This document shows, piece after piece, positions 1 to 9,009 of a DNA stretch of 64,000 nt (position 1 is its first letter; every line of letters begins with the position of its first letter). Position numbers and translations under genes: made by a program. Location of the stretch: positions 6,696,001 to 6,760,000 of the forward strand of contig NZ_RJKE01000001.1 in the NCBI RefSeq assembly GCF_003751225.1. The letters are read 5' to 3'. Origin of the DNA: Actinocorallia herbida (lineage in GTDB: Bacteria > Actinomycetota > Actinomycetes > Streptosporangiales > Streptosporangiaceae). The notes below the pieces were generated by a model. It was not told the DNA's origin. It saw only the letters and a program-made list of their open reading frames with translations, and did no database searches.

Positions 1-247
1 TCGGCTTCCCCAGCCCCCTCCCCTCGAACTCCAGCAACGAGTCGCACCCGATCACCACGGCGTCCCCCACCTCCTTCACCACGGCCCGCGCCTTGCTCAC
101 CGCCAGCACCTCGACCAGCTCCGCCACACTCCCCGCCTCCACCCCATCCTCATCCACCCCACTGACGAAAACCTCGACCCCCACCCCGGCCCTCTCCAAA
201 ATCCCCCGCCGCGTCTTCGACGCCGACCCCAGAACCACCCTGCGCAT
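1..247 (-). CDS. maf: Maf-family nucleotide pyrophosphatase (3' part missing)
   Basis: The translation begins MRRVVLGSASKTRRGILE, the Maf signature of LGSAS followed by a basic stretch and a Leu-rich helix. It continues with a VDED motif, a KARAV segment, and VIGCDSLLEFEGRGLGKP, which matches the catalytic Asp region of the family. Maf proteins hydrolyse non-canonical or modified nucleoside triphosphates in the cytoplasm (family knowledge). About 82 of the usual 190-220 residues are present; the rest lies beyond the window edge. The ATG at 247 is the only sensible start. It is transcribed away from the caspase/Hsp90 gene, leaving a 187-bp divergent intergenic region. Confidence 0.8.
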   Translation of the reverse strand, partial: MRRVVLGSASKTRRGILERAGVGVEVFVSGVDEDGVEAGSVAELVEVLAVSKARAVVKEVGDAVVIGCDSLLEFEGRGLGKP

Positions 248-434
248 CCCCGCTCCTCTTCTCGTCCACTGGTCCCCCGAGCATTCCATCGCCGAGGCAC
301 GCCGCTGACCTCGGCCGGTCCCCGCGGCGGCGAAATTCTCCCGGTGAACGCCCGACATCAGTGCAATCCAAACTCCGGCGCTGAATAATGGATCATTCGG
401 GGCGCTTGGGACGGTCGGCACTGCGGAGGGCTCT

Positions 435-3400
435 TTGAGCGGTCGTCACGCACTCCTCATCGGGGTGCCCACCTATGGAGCCGGGCTCTTCAGCCCCCTC
501 ACCGGCACCGTCGAGGCCGACCTGGACCGCATGGCCGGCGCGCTCGAAGAGTCCGACTACCAGGTGACCTTCTGCGCACCCGGCCGCGACGGATGCGTGC
601 AGCCGACCCGCGGCGCCGTACAGAACGCCCTGCTCAACGCCTGCCGCGACGCCCCCGAAGACGGCGTCCTGTTGATCTACTTCACCGGGCACGGCGTCAT
701 GCTCGACGGAAAGAGCTTCCTCGTACCGTCCGACGTCTACCCCGACGTGGACGACGAGGGCACGCCCGACGAAGGCAGCCTCATCCCCCTCGTCCCCCGC
801 GCGCTGGAGAGGTGCCGCGCCAAGCTCGTCGTCCTCATCGTGGACGCCTGCCGCGACACCCCCGGAGAGTCCGGCCCGATCTCCGTCGGCGGCCAGCTCC
901 GCTACCCGCCCGACGGGGCCTTCGCCCTCGTCACCAGCTGCAAGCCAGGCGAGACCAGCGGCTACGACGAGTCCGGCAGCTACTTCACCCAGACCCTCTC
1001 GGAGATCCTGGCCCGCCGGAACTCCGCCCGCACCCTCCCCGAGGTCTTCGCCGAGACCGGCCAGCAGCTCGCCCGGCGCATGGCGCACACCGACTCCCCC
1101 ACCCAGACCGCCCAGATCACCTGGGCCGAGCCGGACCGCGCCCGCGATCTGCCCGTCTGCGAGGGCGACCAGATCAGCACCGCCTGGCGCCGCGCCATCG
1201 AGAGCACCCCGTTGTGGAACCGCGCCGTCTGCTCGGACGCCGACACCGCACGGGTCCGCGAAGCCGTCATCCGGGTCGTCGAGACCTGCGCCGACGACTG
1301 CATGCGCGCGACCGACGTCCTCGCCAAGAGGGCGCACCTGGCCGACCCGTGGTCCTCCCACGGCTACCCCACCCGCATCCTCGACGCCCTCGACCTCTGC
1401 CTCGCCGGCGACGCCCGCCTCACCGCCCGCGAGATCGGCCTCCTCGTCGCGGTCCCCTTCCTGCGCGAGGCCGTCATGGCCGCGGGCGTCCGGGAGGCCG
1501 CCGCGATCGGCCCCACCGACTTCGAACGACACTTCTCCGAGGGCCTGCGCGACGACCTCGAACTCACCCACGCCATGCACGAGCACGTCTGCCGCCGCGC
1601 CGAGGGACTCGTCCGCCGCGGCCGCGCCGACGCCCGCGACGCCCTCGCCATGTGGCTCGTCCACCGCTGGCTCGTCGCCCGCCCCCGCCTCTGGGACGGC
1701 CCGGCCGCCCAGGAGGTGAGCGGACGGCTCGCCACCGCGCTGCCGGACGCGCGCGGCACCGCCGGGCTGACGGCCCGCGAACTCGCCGACGTGGCGAGGG
1801 TGCTCATGCACGCGGTCGGCACCGGCGCCGACGACCAGCGGCTCACCGAACGGCTCGCCGGGCACGACTTCACCTCGCAGCGCCGGTCCCTGGCCGTCCT
1901 GCTCGCCCTCGCCGGCACCATGGCCCTCGACACCCGGCGCATGCCCACCGTCGTCGTCGACCACCTCGGCATCGGCGACGAACTCCAGATCAGCGCCCTG
2001 CGCCGCGCCGTCGAACTCGCCTCGTGGGAACGGGCCGGCGACACGCTCGACCTCGTCGCGATCTGCGACCACCCGGCCATCCACGAGGCCCTCGACCACA
2101 TCGCGCAGCGCGCCGAACACGCAAGGGAATCCCTACTGGGCCTGCCCGGCCTCGACACCGCGCTCCTGCGCGCGGTGCCCGACCGGCTCTCCCAGACCGG
2201 CCTCCGCCCCGAATACCGCGACGGCAAAGCCGTCTACGAGACGCCCCTGCTGGCCTTCCGGCTGTCCGACGAGAAGATCCGTGAACTGCTCATGGGCCGC
2301 CAGCTCTACGGCGACCCCTCGCTGGCGATCCGGGAGCTCTACCAGAACGCCCTCGACGCCTGCCGTTACCGCCGCACCCGCCGCCGCTACCGCGACCTGC
2401 GCGGCCACCCGCCCCTCCCCTGGGAGGGCCGCATCACCTTCAAGCAGGACGTGGACCCCGAGACCGGCCGCGAGTACATCGAGTGCCGTGACAACGGCGT
2501 CGGCATGACCGTGGAGTCCCTGAAGAACACCTTCGCCAACGCCGGCGAGCGCTTCGTCTACCGCCAGGACTTCCGCTACGAGCAGGCCCGCTGGCAGGAG
2601 AAGGACCCCTCCCTCCGCCTCATCCCCAACAGCCAGTTCGGCATCGGCGTCTTCAGCTACTTCATGATCGCCGACGAGATCGAGATCACCACCCGCGCCG
2701 TCGACGAGGAGGACCAGGTCCGCGGACCGGGCCACCGCGTCCGCATCGCCAGCAGCGGCAGCCTCTTCCAGATCACCGCGGCCCCCTACGACGAGCCCGG
2801 CGGAGGCACCTGCGTCCGGCTCTACCTGACGGGAGACGAGGGGATCTCCGTCCTCAGGACGATGCGCCAGCTCCTGTGGCACTCGGAGTTCCACGTAGAG
2901 GTGGAGCAAGGCGCCGACGGCTCAGAGCAATGGCTACCCGAGACCCTGCGCCACCCCGAGACCACGGTGGAGCCCCTCCAGCACGGCCGCGACCTCTGGT
3001 GGGTCGCGGGCGAGGGCGGCATCGTCGCCGACGGCATCCGCACCAACGAGGAGATCTACGGCCTCGTCGTGAACCTGCGCGGGAAGCACCGGCCCCGCTT
3101 CACCGTCGACCGGAACACACTCCAGGACTGGGACAAGGACTGGATCACCGCGGAGATCCGGGAGTCTCTGCCCGCGCTGCGCGAGTGGGCGGGCTTCTCT
3201 CTGACCTGGCTCTGGGGGGTCACCGAGTCCGCGCCGGAGATCGCCCAGGAGATCTTCACCCGACTCGCCAAGGACGACGTCGCCATCCCTCTAGGCGGCC
3301 AGTGGACCCAGTCCGAGTCGGTGTCCGCGAGGCTGATCGGCTGTCTGCCCCTGGACGAGCGGATTCTGAGTAGGCAGACATTTCTTCCCTCCAACGACTG

Positions 3401-5255
3401 GCTTCATTCCTGGCGGATGGGCGCGTGGCAGACCACCGGGACGGTCACCAGCCGATACCAGCTCATCATGCAGAACCCCGCCGGAGCGCCGGTGGCCGAG
3501 CCATGTGACGCCGCGATCATCGATGAGCTTTTCCCCAACTACAACAATGCCGAGGCCATCGAACTCGACCGGATTCCCCGGATCGCGGCTCGGACGGAAG
3601 GCGATCCCGTCAGCGATCTGAAGCGCCTGCGGCGGCTCGCCGTGCTGGGCCTCGACTGCTCCCAGATCCGCGGCATCCCCCATCTCAGGCGTGGCCTCAG
3701 CAAAGAGGACCAGCCCTTGAGCCACGCCTTGACAGTCTGGAGCCCGGAGAGCACAGCCAGGCCTTGGCGCGTCGTGTGGCAACTCGCCGAGACCTCCGCC
3801 CAACTCAAGATCTCCGTACGCCATGTCCTCCGGCGCGTCGAGGGTTACGCTCCTGGTGCCGCCGGAACCCTGGATTTCGATCTGAGCCCCATGCTCGACC
3901 ACACCTTCTCCACCGCGGAGGTGAGGCTGCTCCGCACGCGCCCGGAGGACGTGAAACAGGAGACCGGTTGGAGGGTGACTCCACGCGAGGTCGCCAAGGT
4001 GAGCTCGTGGCTCGCCCTGCCTCTGGCATCGGTCCTCGAAATGTACGATGCTTTCTCCGCTCTTGGCTGCCGTGTGGAAGGCCGAACGTCCTATCCGGCT
4101 TCGCTGACTACGGCGGAGATGGACGCGCTTCAGTTCGTCAGGGAGTTCGGCATGCGGCTCTCCCCGATCGACCTCTTCGCGCTCGCCGCGGAGAAGGGAG
4201 TGTCGGCTCGTGCCTACGCCGACCAGCTCCGACGGCTCACCGACACGGGATTCCTCCTCCTGCCCGAGCACTCGCTGATCCCGGAAGACCCCGCCGACGA
4301 AGTGGAGACCGAACTCCTCAGGAACGCGTACGTCGCGCGGATTCTGCGGGATCAGGGAGTCAGTTACATCGGAAAGTCCCCTTGGAACATTCTCCACGCG
4401 GTGTTGAGCAAGATCGGGCATCACGATAGCCCTGGCTTCGCCAGGCGCTTCACGCAGTACCGGCGGATCCTCGACCTCGCCGACCTTCGCGTGCCGCTGA
4501 CCGCGCCAGGGGTCCTCGGCATGGCATCCTCGCTGAGCTGCACCGTGAGCGAAGCGATAGCCCACTATCGCGTCTTCTTCCCCGAGACCGCCGATCTCTC
4601 CCTGCTTCCCGACGCCGCTGCGGAATCCGACCTGCGCTGCCACGGATACCAGGAGCTCAGCGCCATGACGGGCAGCCGTGCCGAACACCTCCGCGGCTAC
4701 CCGTCCTGGCGACTCACGCCCTGGCATCTGGCCAACAGCGCTTACCAGAGCCATCTGACGCTCCAGGAGTTCATCAGGCTTCTTGAGCCTTTCCGCGCTC
4801 TCGGCGCTCCCATCCCGGTCCTGGACGAGGCGGTCTCAGGCTCGCTGGACGGGTACGCACCCGACAAGTACGACAGGGCGATCCTGACCGTCTCCAACGA
4901 TGAGTTCGCGGTGGCGGAGCCGATCACGGATGTGGACGCTCTCCGGCTCGTCAAGACCGCCGGGCGCTACGGCTGGACGCTGCGGGAGGCGCATGACCGG
5001 TTCGCGCGGTTCCAGCCCCTCGGGCTTACGCTCTCCTATCCGGAAGACGCGGTTCCCGACGGCATCGTCTACTGGCAGGACCTCCTCGCCATCACCGACT
5101 GGCTCGACGGGCAGCCGCCGGTCGTCAGCGGGGTCGTCGGGGCCGACCATGTCGCGCGCGCCGCGAAGGACCTGGAGGAAGACGAGGAGACCGTGCGGGG
5201 GCGGCTGCGCAAATACCAGGGGCTTTTCGGATACAGGATGGAAGGAGAGGGCTGA
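435..5255 (+). CDS. Caspase-like / Hsp90-like ATPase / winged-helix-repeat conflict protein
   Basis: A 1606-residue protein. Residues 1-230 are a caspase-like (C14) domain: ALLIGVPTYG at the N-terminus, YFTGHGV giving catalytic His86, and VDACRD giving Cys139. Residues 230-600 are helical and unassigned. From about 610 a GHKL/Hsp90-type ATPase follows: RELYQNALDAC (Glu634, Asn638), DNGVGM (Asp686, Gly690) and FGIGVFS (735-741). Residues from about 1130 to the end are repeated small helical units that look like winged helix-turn-helix modules. Such caspase-Hsp90-wHTH proteins are known from comparative genomics as predicted bacterial conflict proteins, with cell suicide by proteolysis as a proposed outcome. 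The TTG start follows a GGAGGG at 425-430. It is tightly coupled to the next two genes. Domain calls are firm; defence function is inference. Confidence 0.85.
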   Translation: MSGRHALLIGVPTYGAGLFSPLTGTVEADLDRMAGALEESDYQVTFCAPGRDGCVQPTRGAVQNALLNACRDAPEDGVLLIYFTGHGVMLDGKSFLVPSDVYPDVDDEGTPDEGSLIPLVPRALERCRAKLVVLIVDACRDTPGESGPISVGGQLRYPPDGAFALVTSCKPGETSGYDESGSYFTQTLSEILARRNSARTLPEVFAETGQQLARRMAHTDSPTQTAQITWAEPDRARDLPVCEGDQISTAWRRAIESTPLWNRAVCSDADTARVREAVIRVVETCADDCMRATDVLAKRAHLADPWSSHGYPTRILDALDLCLAGDARLTAREIGLLVAVPFLREAVMAAGVREAAAIGPTDFERHFSEGLRDDLELTHAMHEHVCRRAEGLVRRGRADARDALAMWLVHRWLVARPRLWDGPAAQEVSGRLATALPDARGTAGLTARELADVARVLMHAVGTGADDQRLTERLAGHDFTSQRRSLAVLLALAGTMALDTRRMPTVVVDHLGIGDELQISALRRAVELASWERAGDTLDLVAICDHPAIHEALDHIAQRAEHARESLLGLPGLDTALLRAVPDRLSQTGLRPEYRDGKAVYETPLLAFRLSDEKIRELLMGRQLYGDPSLAIRELYQNALDACRYRRTRRRYRDLRGHPPLPWEGRITFKQDVDPETGREYIECRDNGVGMTVESLKNTFANAGERFVYRQDFRYEQARWQEKDPSLRLIPNSQFGIGVFSYFMIADEIEITTRAVDEEDQVRGPGHRVRIASSGSLFQITAAPYDEPGGGTCVRLYLTGDEGISVLRTMRQLLWHSEFHVEVEQGADGSEQWLPETLRHPETTVEPLQHGRDLWWVAGEGGIVADGIRTNEEIYGLVVNLRGKHRPRFTVDRNTLQDWDKDWITAEIRESLPALREWAGFSLTWLWGVTESAPEIAQEIFTRLAKDDVAIPLGGQWTQSESVSARLIGCLPLDERILSRQTFLPSNDWLHSWRMGAWQTTGTVTSRYQLIMQNPAGAPVAEPCDAAIIDELFPNYNNAEAIELDRIPRIAARTEGDPVSDLKRLRRLAVLGLDCSQIRGIPHLRRGLSKEDQPLSHALTVWSPESTARPWRVVWQLAETSAQLKISVRHVLRRVEGYAPGAAGTLDFDLSPMLDHTFSTAEVRLLRTRPEDVKQETGWRVTPREVAKVSSWLALPLASVLEMYDAFSALGCRVEGRTSYPASLTTAEMDALQFVREFGMRLSPIDLFALAAEKGVSARAYADQLRRLTDTGFLLLPEHSLIPEDPADEVETELLRNAYVARILRDQGVSYIGKSPWNILHAVLSKIGHHDSPGFARRFTQYRRILDLADLRVPLTAPGVLGMASSLSCTVSEAIAHYRVFFPETADLSLLPDAAAESDLRCHGYQELSAMTGSRAEHLRGYPSWRLTPWHLANSAYQSHLTLQEFIRLLEPFRALGAPIPVLDEAVSGSLDGYAPDKYDRAILTVSNDEFAVAEPITDVDALRLVKTAGRYGWTLREAHDRFARFQPLGLTLSYPEDAVPDGIVYWQDLLAITDWLDGQPPVVSGVVGADHVARAAKDLEEDEETVRGRLRKYQGLFGYRMEGEG

Positions 5256-5570
5256 GTGGGCGCTCCGATCGAGGCGCACCGGGGTGTGGAGTACCGGTTG
5301 TTCGACCACGGGCTCCAGCCGGGCGGGTTCACCGTGACGGAGGTGGAGGGCGGCTTCGACGTCGCCGGGGTGTGCCCGGGGTGCGGGGCGCTCGTGCGCG
5401 TCCGGTGGTCGTTCGGGGCCGTCGGCACCAAGGGATGGGGGCGCCAGAAGAGCCAGGTGCAGAGCGGGCCGCGGACCATCACGTGCGACTGTGGGCACAC
5501 CCATGCCGAGCGGCCGCCGGAGAACTGGGACAAGGGTTGCGGGGCGGTCTGGCAGGTCGAGCTGCCGTGA
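5256..5570 (+). CDS. Small zinc-ribbon-like protein, companion of the caspase/Hsp90 gene
   Basis: A 104-residue protein whose GTG start abuts the TGA of the upstream gene, with AAGGAGAGG at 5242-5250 as ribosome binding site. Cysteines are arranged as a probable zinc site: CPGC (Cys40, Cys43), CDCGHTH (Cys77, Cys79, His81/His83) and a late Cys95. There is no signal peptide or membrane segment. Zero spacing upstream and overlap downstream imply co-translation with both partners, so it probably works with the caspase-like protein as an adaptor, sensor or regulator (inference). I do not recognise a named family. Confidence 0.75.
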   Translation: MGAPIEAHRGVEYRLFDHGLQPGGFTVTEVEGGFDVAGVCPGCGALVRVRWSFGAVGTKGWGRQKSQVQSGPRTITCDCGHTHAERPPENWDKGCGAVWQVELP

Positions 5571-6160
5571 GCCTCGATCGGTACCGGTGGGACCAGAAGG
5601 CGCAGCAGCTGCGGTTCCAGCAGCTTGAGGTGGTGCGGCGGCAGGCAGAGTCGTGGCGCACGGGGCTCGCGGGAGTGACGGCGCTGCTCGGCGCGGTGCT
5701 CGTCGTCAAGGGCCGGGAGGGGTTCGCCGATCTCGCCGATCCGTTCCGCTGGATCGTCGCGGCGCTGCTCGCCGCCGGGCTGGCGCTGCTCGTCGCGGCG
5801 ACGCTGCGGGCGCTGTCGGCCGCCTCCGGCTCGCCGAGCGGGGAGATCCTGCTGACAGGCGAAGACCTGGAGAGCTGGACGGGCAGGGAGGTCATGCGCG
5901 TCCGGCGCGGCCTCCGGTTCGCGCTAGGTGCCACGGTGGCCGGGATCATCCTCGTGGCCGGGGCCGTCGGCGTGACATGGTTCGCGCCGTCGGCGAAGCC
6001 GGCGGGGACGCTGCTGGAGGTGCGGGCGGGCTCCGCGCTGCACTGTGGTCGCCTCGTGCGGGCCGGGGACGGCGTGATCGTCGTCGAGATCGGGAGAACC
6101 CTCCGGGTCCTGCCTCTCGACGCCGTCACCGCGATGGAGACCGTCGAAAAATGCCCCTGA
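5567..6160 (+). CDS. Three-TM membrane protein, third gene of the caspase/Hsp90 cassette
   Basis: A 197-residue protein. I chose the GTG at 5567 because it overlaps the preceding stop (GTGA), a typical coupled junction; the open frame extends further upstream inside the previous gene without good codon character. A Gln/Arg-rich helical N-terminus (residues 5-31) is followed by hydrophobic segments at about 33-47, 62-80 and 118-139. A C-terminal beta-rich tail of about 58 residues contains two cysteines. A membrane partner beside a caspase/Hsp90 protein could be an anchor, a sensor of envelope damage or a pore-type effector; the sequence does not decide this. No named family recognised. Confidence 0.75.
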   Translation: MSLDRYRWDQKAQQLRFQQLEVVRRQAESWRTGLAGVTALLGAVLVVKGREGFADLADPFRWIVAALLAAGLALLVAATLRALSAASGSPSGEILLTGEDLESWTGREVMRVRRGLRFALGATVAGIILVAGAVGVTWFAPSAKPAGTLLEVRAGSALHCGRLVRAGDGVIVVEIGRTLRVLPLDAVTAMETVEKCP

Positions 6161-6258
6161 CGGAGTCACGGCCTGGGTGACAGAACGGTATCGGTCGCGA
6201 GATTCTCCATAGAATCATCTTTTTTCGTGGCCACTCAGTCACTGCGGGCGACTATGTT

Positions 6259-6882
6259 GTGGGCATGTCCCCCCGACAAGGTTCTTCCGGCGCCGGAGTG
6301 AGCGGCGAGCCGGACATCGACGGCGTCGCAGAACGCGGCGCGCAGAAGGCGGCTCCGCCGACGGCGGTGCAGTTCCGGCCGGCGGCCGAGGGCGCGCAGG
6401 CCCGTGCGGAGGAGAGCGGGCCCCCGCCCGGGACCGCCCCGCCCGCGCCGCTGCCGCTGCACCCGGCGACCGTGCAGTACGTGCCCTACCGGGCGGCGCA
6501 GCCGTTCGCGCCGTGGCCCGCCGCCACGGCGGTGGCGCGGCGGCCCGCCTCGTGGGGTTCGCGGCGGGCGCGGATCGAGGAGCTGGAGGCCGAGAACGCG
6601 CACCTGCGCGCGTGGGTGTCGCACCTCGGCGGCGCGGAGCCGCTGCACCTCGTCCTGGAGACCGACAGGCTCAGGCGCGAACTCGCCGCCCTGCACCACG
6701 CGGTGCACACGGCACGGGCGGAGCTCACCGCGACGCACGCGGCGGTCACCCAGAACACGGCGGCGCTGTCCGCGGCGCGGACCCCGCCCGTCCAGAGCGC
6801 GGCCGACGGTTCCCGGACTCCGTCGCCCTTCCGGCGCATCGCCCTCCCGTCACGGCGCAAGTCCTCCCCCGACACCGCCTGA
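6259..6882 (+). CDS. Pro/Ala-rich protein with central coiled coil
   Basis: A 207-residue hypothetical protein. Residues 1-95 are Pro/Ala/Gly-rich and probably disordered. Residues 100-165 form a predicted coiled coil beginning RIEELEAENAHLRAWV and containing LETDRLRRELAALHHAV, which resembles the leader coiled coil of DUF4041-type proteins. The tail is basic and Ser/Pro-rich. Two starts compete: GTG 6259 and ATG 6265. TATGTT at 6254-6259 could be a -10 box giving a leaderless transcript from ATG 6265. Function unknown. Confidence 0.55.
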   Translation: MGMSPRQGSSGAGVSGEPDIDGVAERGAQKAAPPTAVQFRPAAEGAQARAEESGPPPGTAPPAPLPLHPATVQYVPYRAAQPFAPWPAATAVARRPASWGSRRARIEELEAENAHLRAWVSHLGGAEPLHLVLETDRLRRELAALHHAVHTARAELTATHAAVTQNTAALSAARTPPVQSAADGSRTPSPFRRIALPSRRKSSPDTA

Positions 6883-7020
6883 CCGTTGCCAAGGGCCGCG
6901 GGCGGCCTGCGCGTCGCGGCGCGAGCCATCGCCCCCGCGGCCGACGGACCTCGGCGGCCCGCACCGCGCCTCCGCACCGCGCCGAGCCGCGGCCGGTCCG
7001 GTCGGCGCCACCGCCGAAGG

Positions 7021-7062
7021 CGGGACGGCCAGGGAGCCCGCCTCCCCTCCCCGGCCGTCCCG
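7021..7062. terminator. Bidirectional terminator-like hairpin
   Basis: Perfect 10-base arms (CGGGACGGCC at 7021-7030 and GGCCGTCCCG at 7053-7062) enclose a loop that itself can pair GGGAG with CTCCC. It lies between the convergent ends of the coiled-coil gene and the MFS gene. There is no U-tract, which is common in high-GC actinomycetes. Confidence 0.55.
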
Positions 7063-7083
7063 AGCACGAATTCGCAGGACGTC

Positions 7084-8259
7084 CTACCGCCCCGCTCCTT
7101 CGACGAGGATGCCGCGGACGGCCAGAGCTCGGAAGACCGGGGCGCAGAGCAGGGCCGCGACGGCGAGCGCCACCGCGGTCCAGGCCGGGCCCGTCGCCGA
7201 GGCGTCCAGGGTGGCGGCGGCGAGGACGGGGCCCGCCGCCGCGCCGACGTTCAGGGCGGCCGTGGCGTAGGAGCCCGCCATGGTCGGCGCCCCCGAAGCC
7301 TCATAAAGGACACGCGCTATCAGCGTGCTCCCTACCGCGAACCCCAGCGCGCCCTGGACGAGCGTCATCGTGAGCAGTGCGACCGGGTGCGGCGCGGCCA
7401 GCGCGAACGCCGCCCATCCGACCGGAAGGAGCGGCCCGCAGACGGCGAGGACGGTTCCGGGACGCGCGTCCGACAGCCGTCCCGCGAAGGTGACACCGGC
7501 CAGCGAACCCACCCCGAACAGCACGAGGGCGACGGGAACCCAGAAAGGACCGAGTCCCGCGACCTCCGTGACGACCGGGGCGAGGAACGTGAAAGCCCCG
7601 AAGGTGCCCGCGGTGACGAGCGCCGTGCCCGCCATGACCACGGCGAGGCGGGGCCGTCGCAGTTCGGCGAGTTCCGCGCGCAGCCGTGGGTCCGCCGACG
7701 AGCGCGAGCCGCCCCGTCCGCCGGGGACTCCGCGCAGCACGCCGAGCGCCGCGGGCGCGCACCCGAGCGCGACGGCCCAGAACGCGGCGCGCCAGCCGAG
7801 CAGCGCCCCGAGCAGCGCGCCGCCGGGCACCCCGGCGATCGTCGCCGCGGTGGTGCCGCCCAGCAGGACGGACAGCGCCCGGCCCTTCCGGTCGGCAGGG
7901 ACGAGCGCGGCGGCGGTCGTGAGCGCGACCGCGAGGAACCCCGCGTTCGCCAGCGCCGCGATGACGCGGGTGCCGAGGAGCACGGGAAGCCCGTCGGCGA
8001 CGGCTCCGACGACGTGCGCCGCGAAGAACAGGCCGAGGAAGGCGAGGAGGGCGGTTCTCCGCGGCCAGCGGCGGGCCAGGGCCGCCATCAGGGGCGCGCC
8101 CACCGCCATGCCGACGGCGAAGGCCGCGGTGAGCAGGCCCGCCTCCCCGACCGGGACTCCCAGATCGTCCGCGATATCCGGAAGAAGGCCGGCGAGCATG
8201 AACTCCGACGTCCCCATGGCGAACACCGCCACAGCGAGCAGGTAAAGCGACAAAGGCAT
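7084..8259 (-). CDS. Cmx/CmrA-type chloramphenicol-family MFS efflux transporter
   Basis: A 391-residue inner-membrane protein with about 12 hydrophobic segments. The N-terminus (AVFAMGTSEFMLAGLLPDIA, then FAVGMAVGAPLMAAL and a basic RWPRR loop) is the hallmark of the Cmx/CmrA/CmlR branch of drug:proton antiporters, which in Streptomyces and Corynebacterium export chloramphenicol. The actual substrate is inferred from this resemblance only. ATG 8259 is preferred over TTG 8262 one codon upstream; the ribosome binding site is weak (GGGA). It stands alone, converging with the coiled-coil gene. Confidence 0.85.
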   Translation of the reverse strand: MPLSLYLLAVAVFAMGTSEFMLAGLLPDIADDLGVPVGEAGLLTAAFAVGMAVGAPLMAALARRWPRRTALLAFLGLFFAAHVVGAVADGLPVLLGTRVIAALANAGFLAVALTTAAALVPADRKGRALSVLLGGTTAATIAGVPGGALLGALLGWRAAFWAVALGCAPAALGVLRGVPGGRGGSRSSADPRLRAELAELRRPRLAVVMAGTALVTAGTFGAFTFLAPVVTEVAGLGPFWVPVALVLFGVGSLAGVTFAGRLSDARPGTVLAVCGPLLPVGWAAFALAAPHPVALLTMTLVQGALGFAVGSTLIARVLYEASGAPTMAGSYATAALNVGAAAGPVLAAATLDASATGPAWTAVALAVAALLCAPVFRALAVRGILVEGAGR

Positions 8260-8445
8260 CAAAAGATCCCGAGGTGAGAAGAGACAGGAACCGTCGTCTC
8301 GTCACCGCGGTCAGCGCCCTGCCCCCGCGCCTCAGCGCCGGGACGGGATCGTCCGCTTCGTGTCAGGGGGCTGACGGGTGACCGAAAGCCCCCACCCTGG
8401 ATGCCTCAGGACCGGCCATGTCCGGCACCCTACAGGGCCCCTCCG

Positions 8446-9009
8446 TCAGTCGCCCTCGCGGTTGATGCGCTGGAGCGAGCTGACCCAGCCCTCGTTCACG
8501 AGGTCGCGCCTGAGCACCCGCAGCGACCGCGGCAGCCGGCCCACCTCGGACGGGGACCTGCCGAGCCGCAGCGCCTCGATGTACTCCACCTCCCAGACCT
8601 GCGGCACCGCCGCGCCCAGCGACTCCCGCAGCTGCCGCAGATCGCGCGGCAGGCGGCCGGGCGCCCACGAATTGAGCACCAGCCCCAGGAGGTTGATCCC
8701 GGCGCTCAGCGCGGGGTACTCGGCGTGCTGGCGGGCCGCGACGTGCACGGCCCGCATGCCCGGCGCGTCCGGATGGGCCACCAGCACCACGTTCGCGCGC
8801 CCCGTCCGCGGGACCGGCCAGCACCGGCCCGCGTCTCGCACCCCGATGAGCGCCGCGAGCGTCGTCGCCCCGGCCCCGCCGTGGCAGCCGACGAGCCAGA
8901 TCGCGGCGGCCCTGTCGTCGCGCACCGCCCGCGCGGGAAGCCCCGGATGCGGGCGTCGGACCGTTCCCCTCATCGGCACCTTCCCGCTCCGCCCGACCGC
9001 GCCCAGCAT
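8446..9009 (-). CDS. DUF6668-like P-loop protein
   Basis: A 187-residue protein with a deviant Walker A near the N-terminus (WLVGCHGGAGATTLAAL), a strand-turn VVLVAHPD and a later LLGLVLNSW strand, as in MinD/ParA-like NTPases of the small DUF6668 group. That group is common on actinomycete chromosomes and integrative conjugative elements (family knowledge from memory). The loop has GGAGATT in place of the usual GKT, so ATP binding may be altered. The ATG at 9009 is used; an internal ATG 12 codons later is an alternative. No other mobile-element genes are adjacent, so it may be a stand-alone gene or a remnant. Confidence 0.6.
   Translation of the reverse strand: MLGAVGRSGKVPMRGTVRRPHPGLPARAVRDDRAAAIWLVGCHGGAGATTLAALIGVRDAGRCWPVPRTGRANVVLVAHPDAPGMRAVHVAARQHAEYPALSAGINLLGLVLNSWAPGRLPRDLRQLRESLGAAVPQVWEVEYIEALRLGRSPSEVGRLPRSLRVLRRDLVNEGWVSSLQRINREGD

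Noticed and set aside
8446-9009. Evidence for an integrated conjugative element
   Set aside because: The DUF6668-like gene alone is not enough; I saw no integrase, Rep, FtsK-like gene or attachment repeats nearby.
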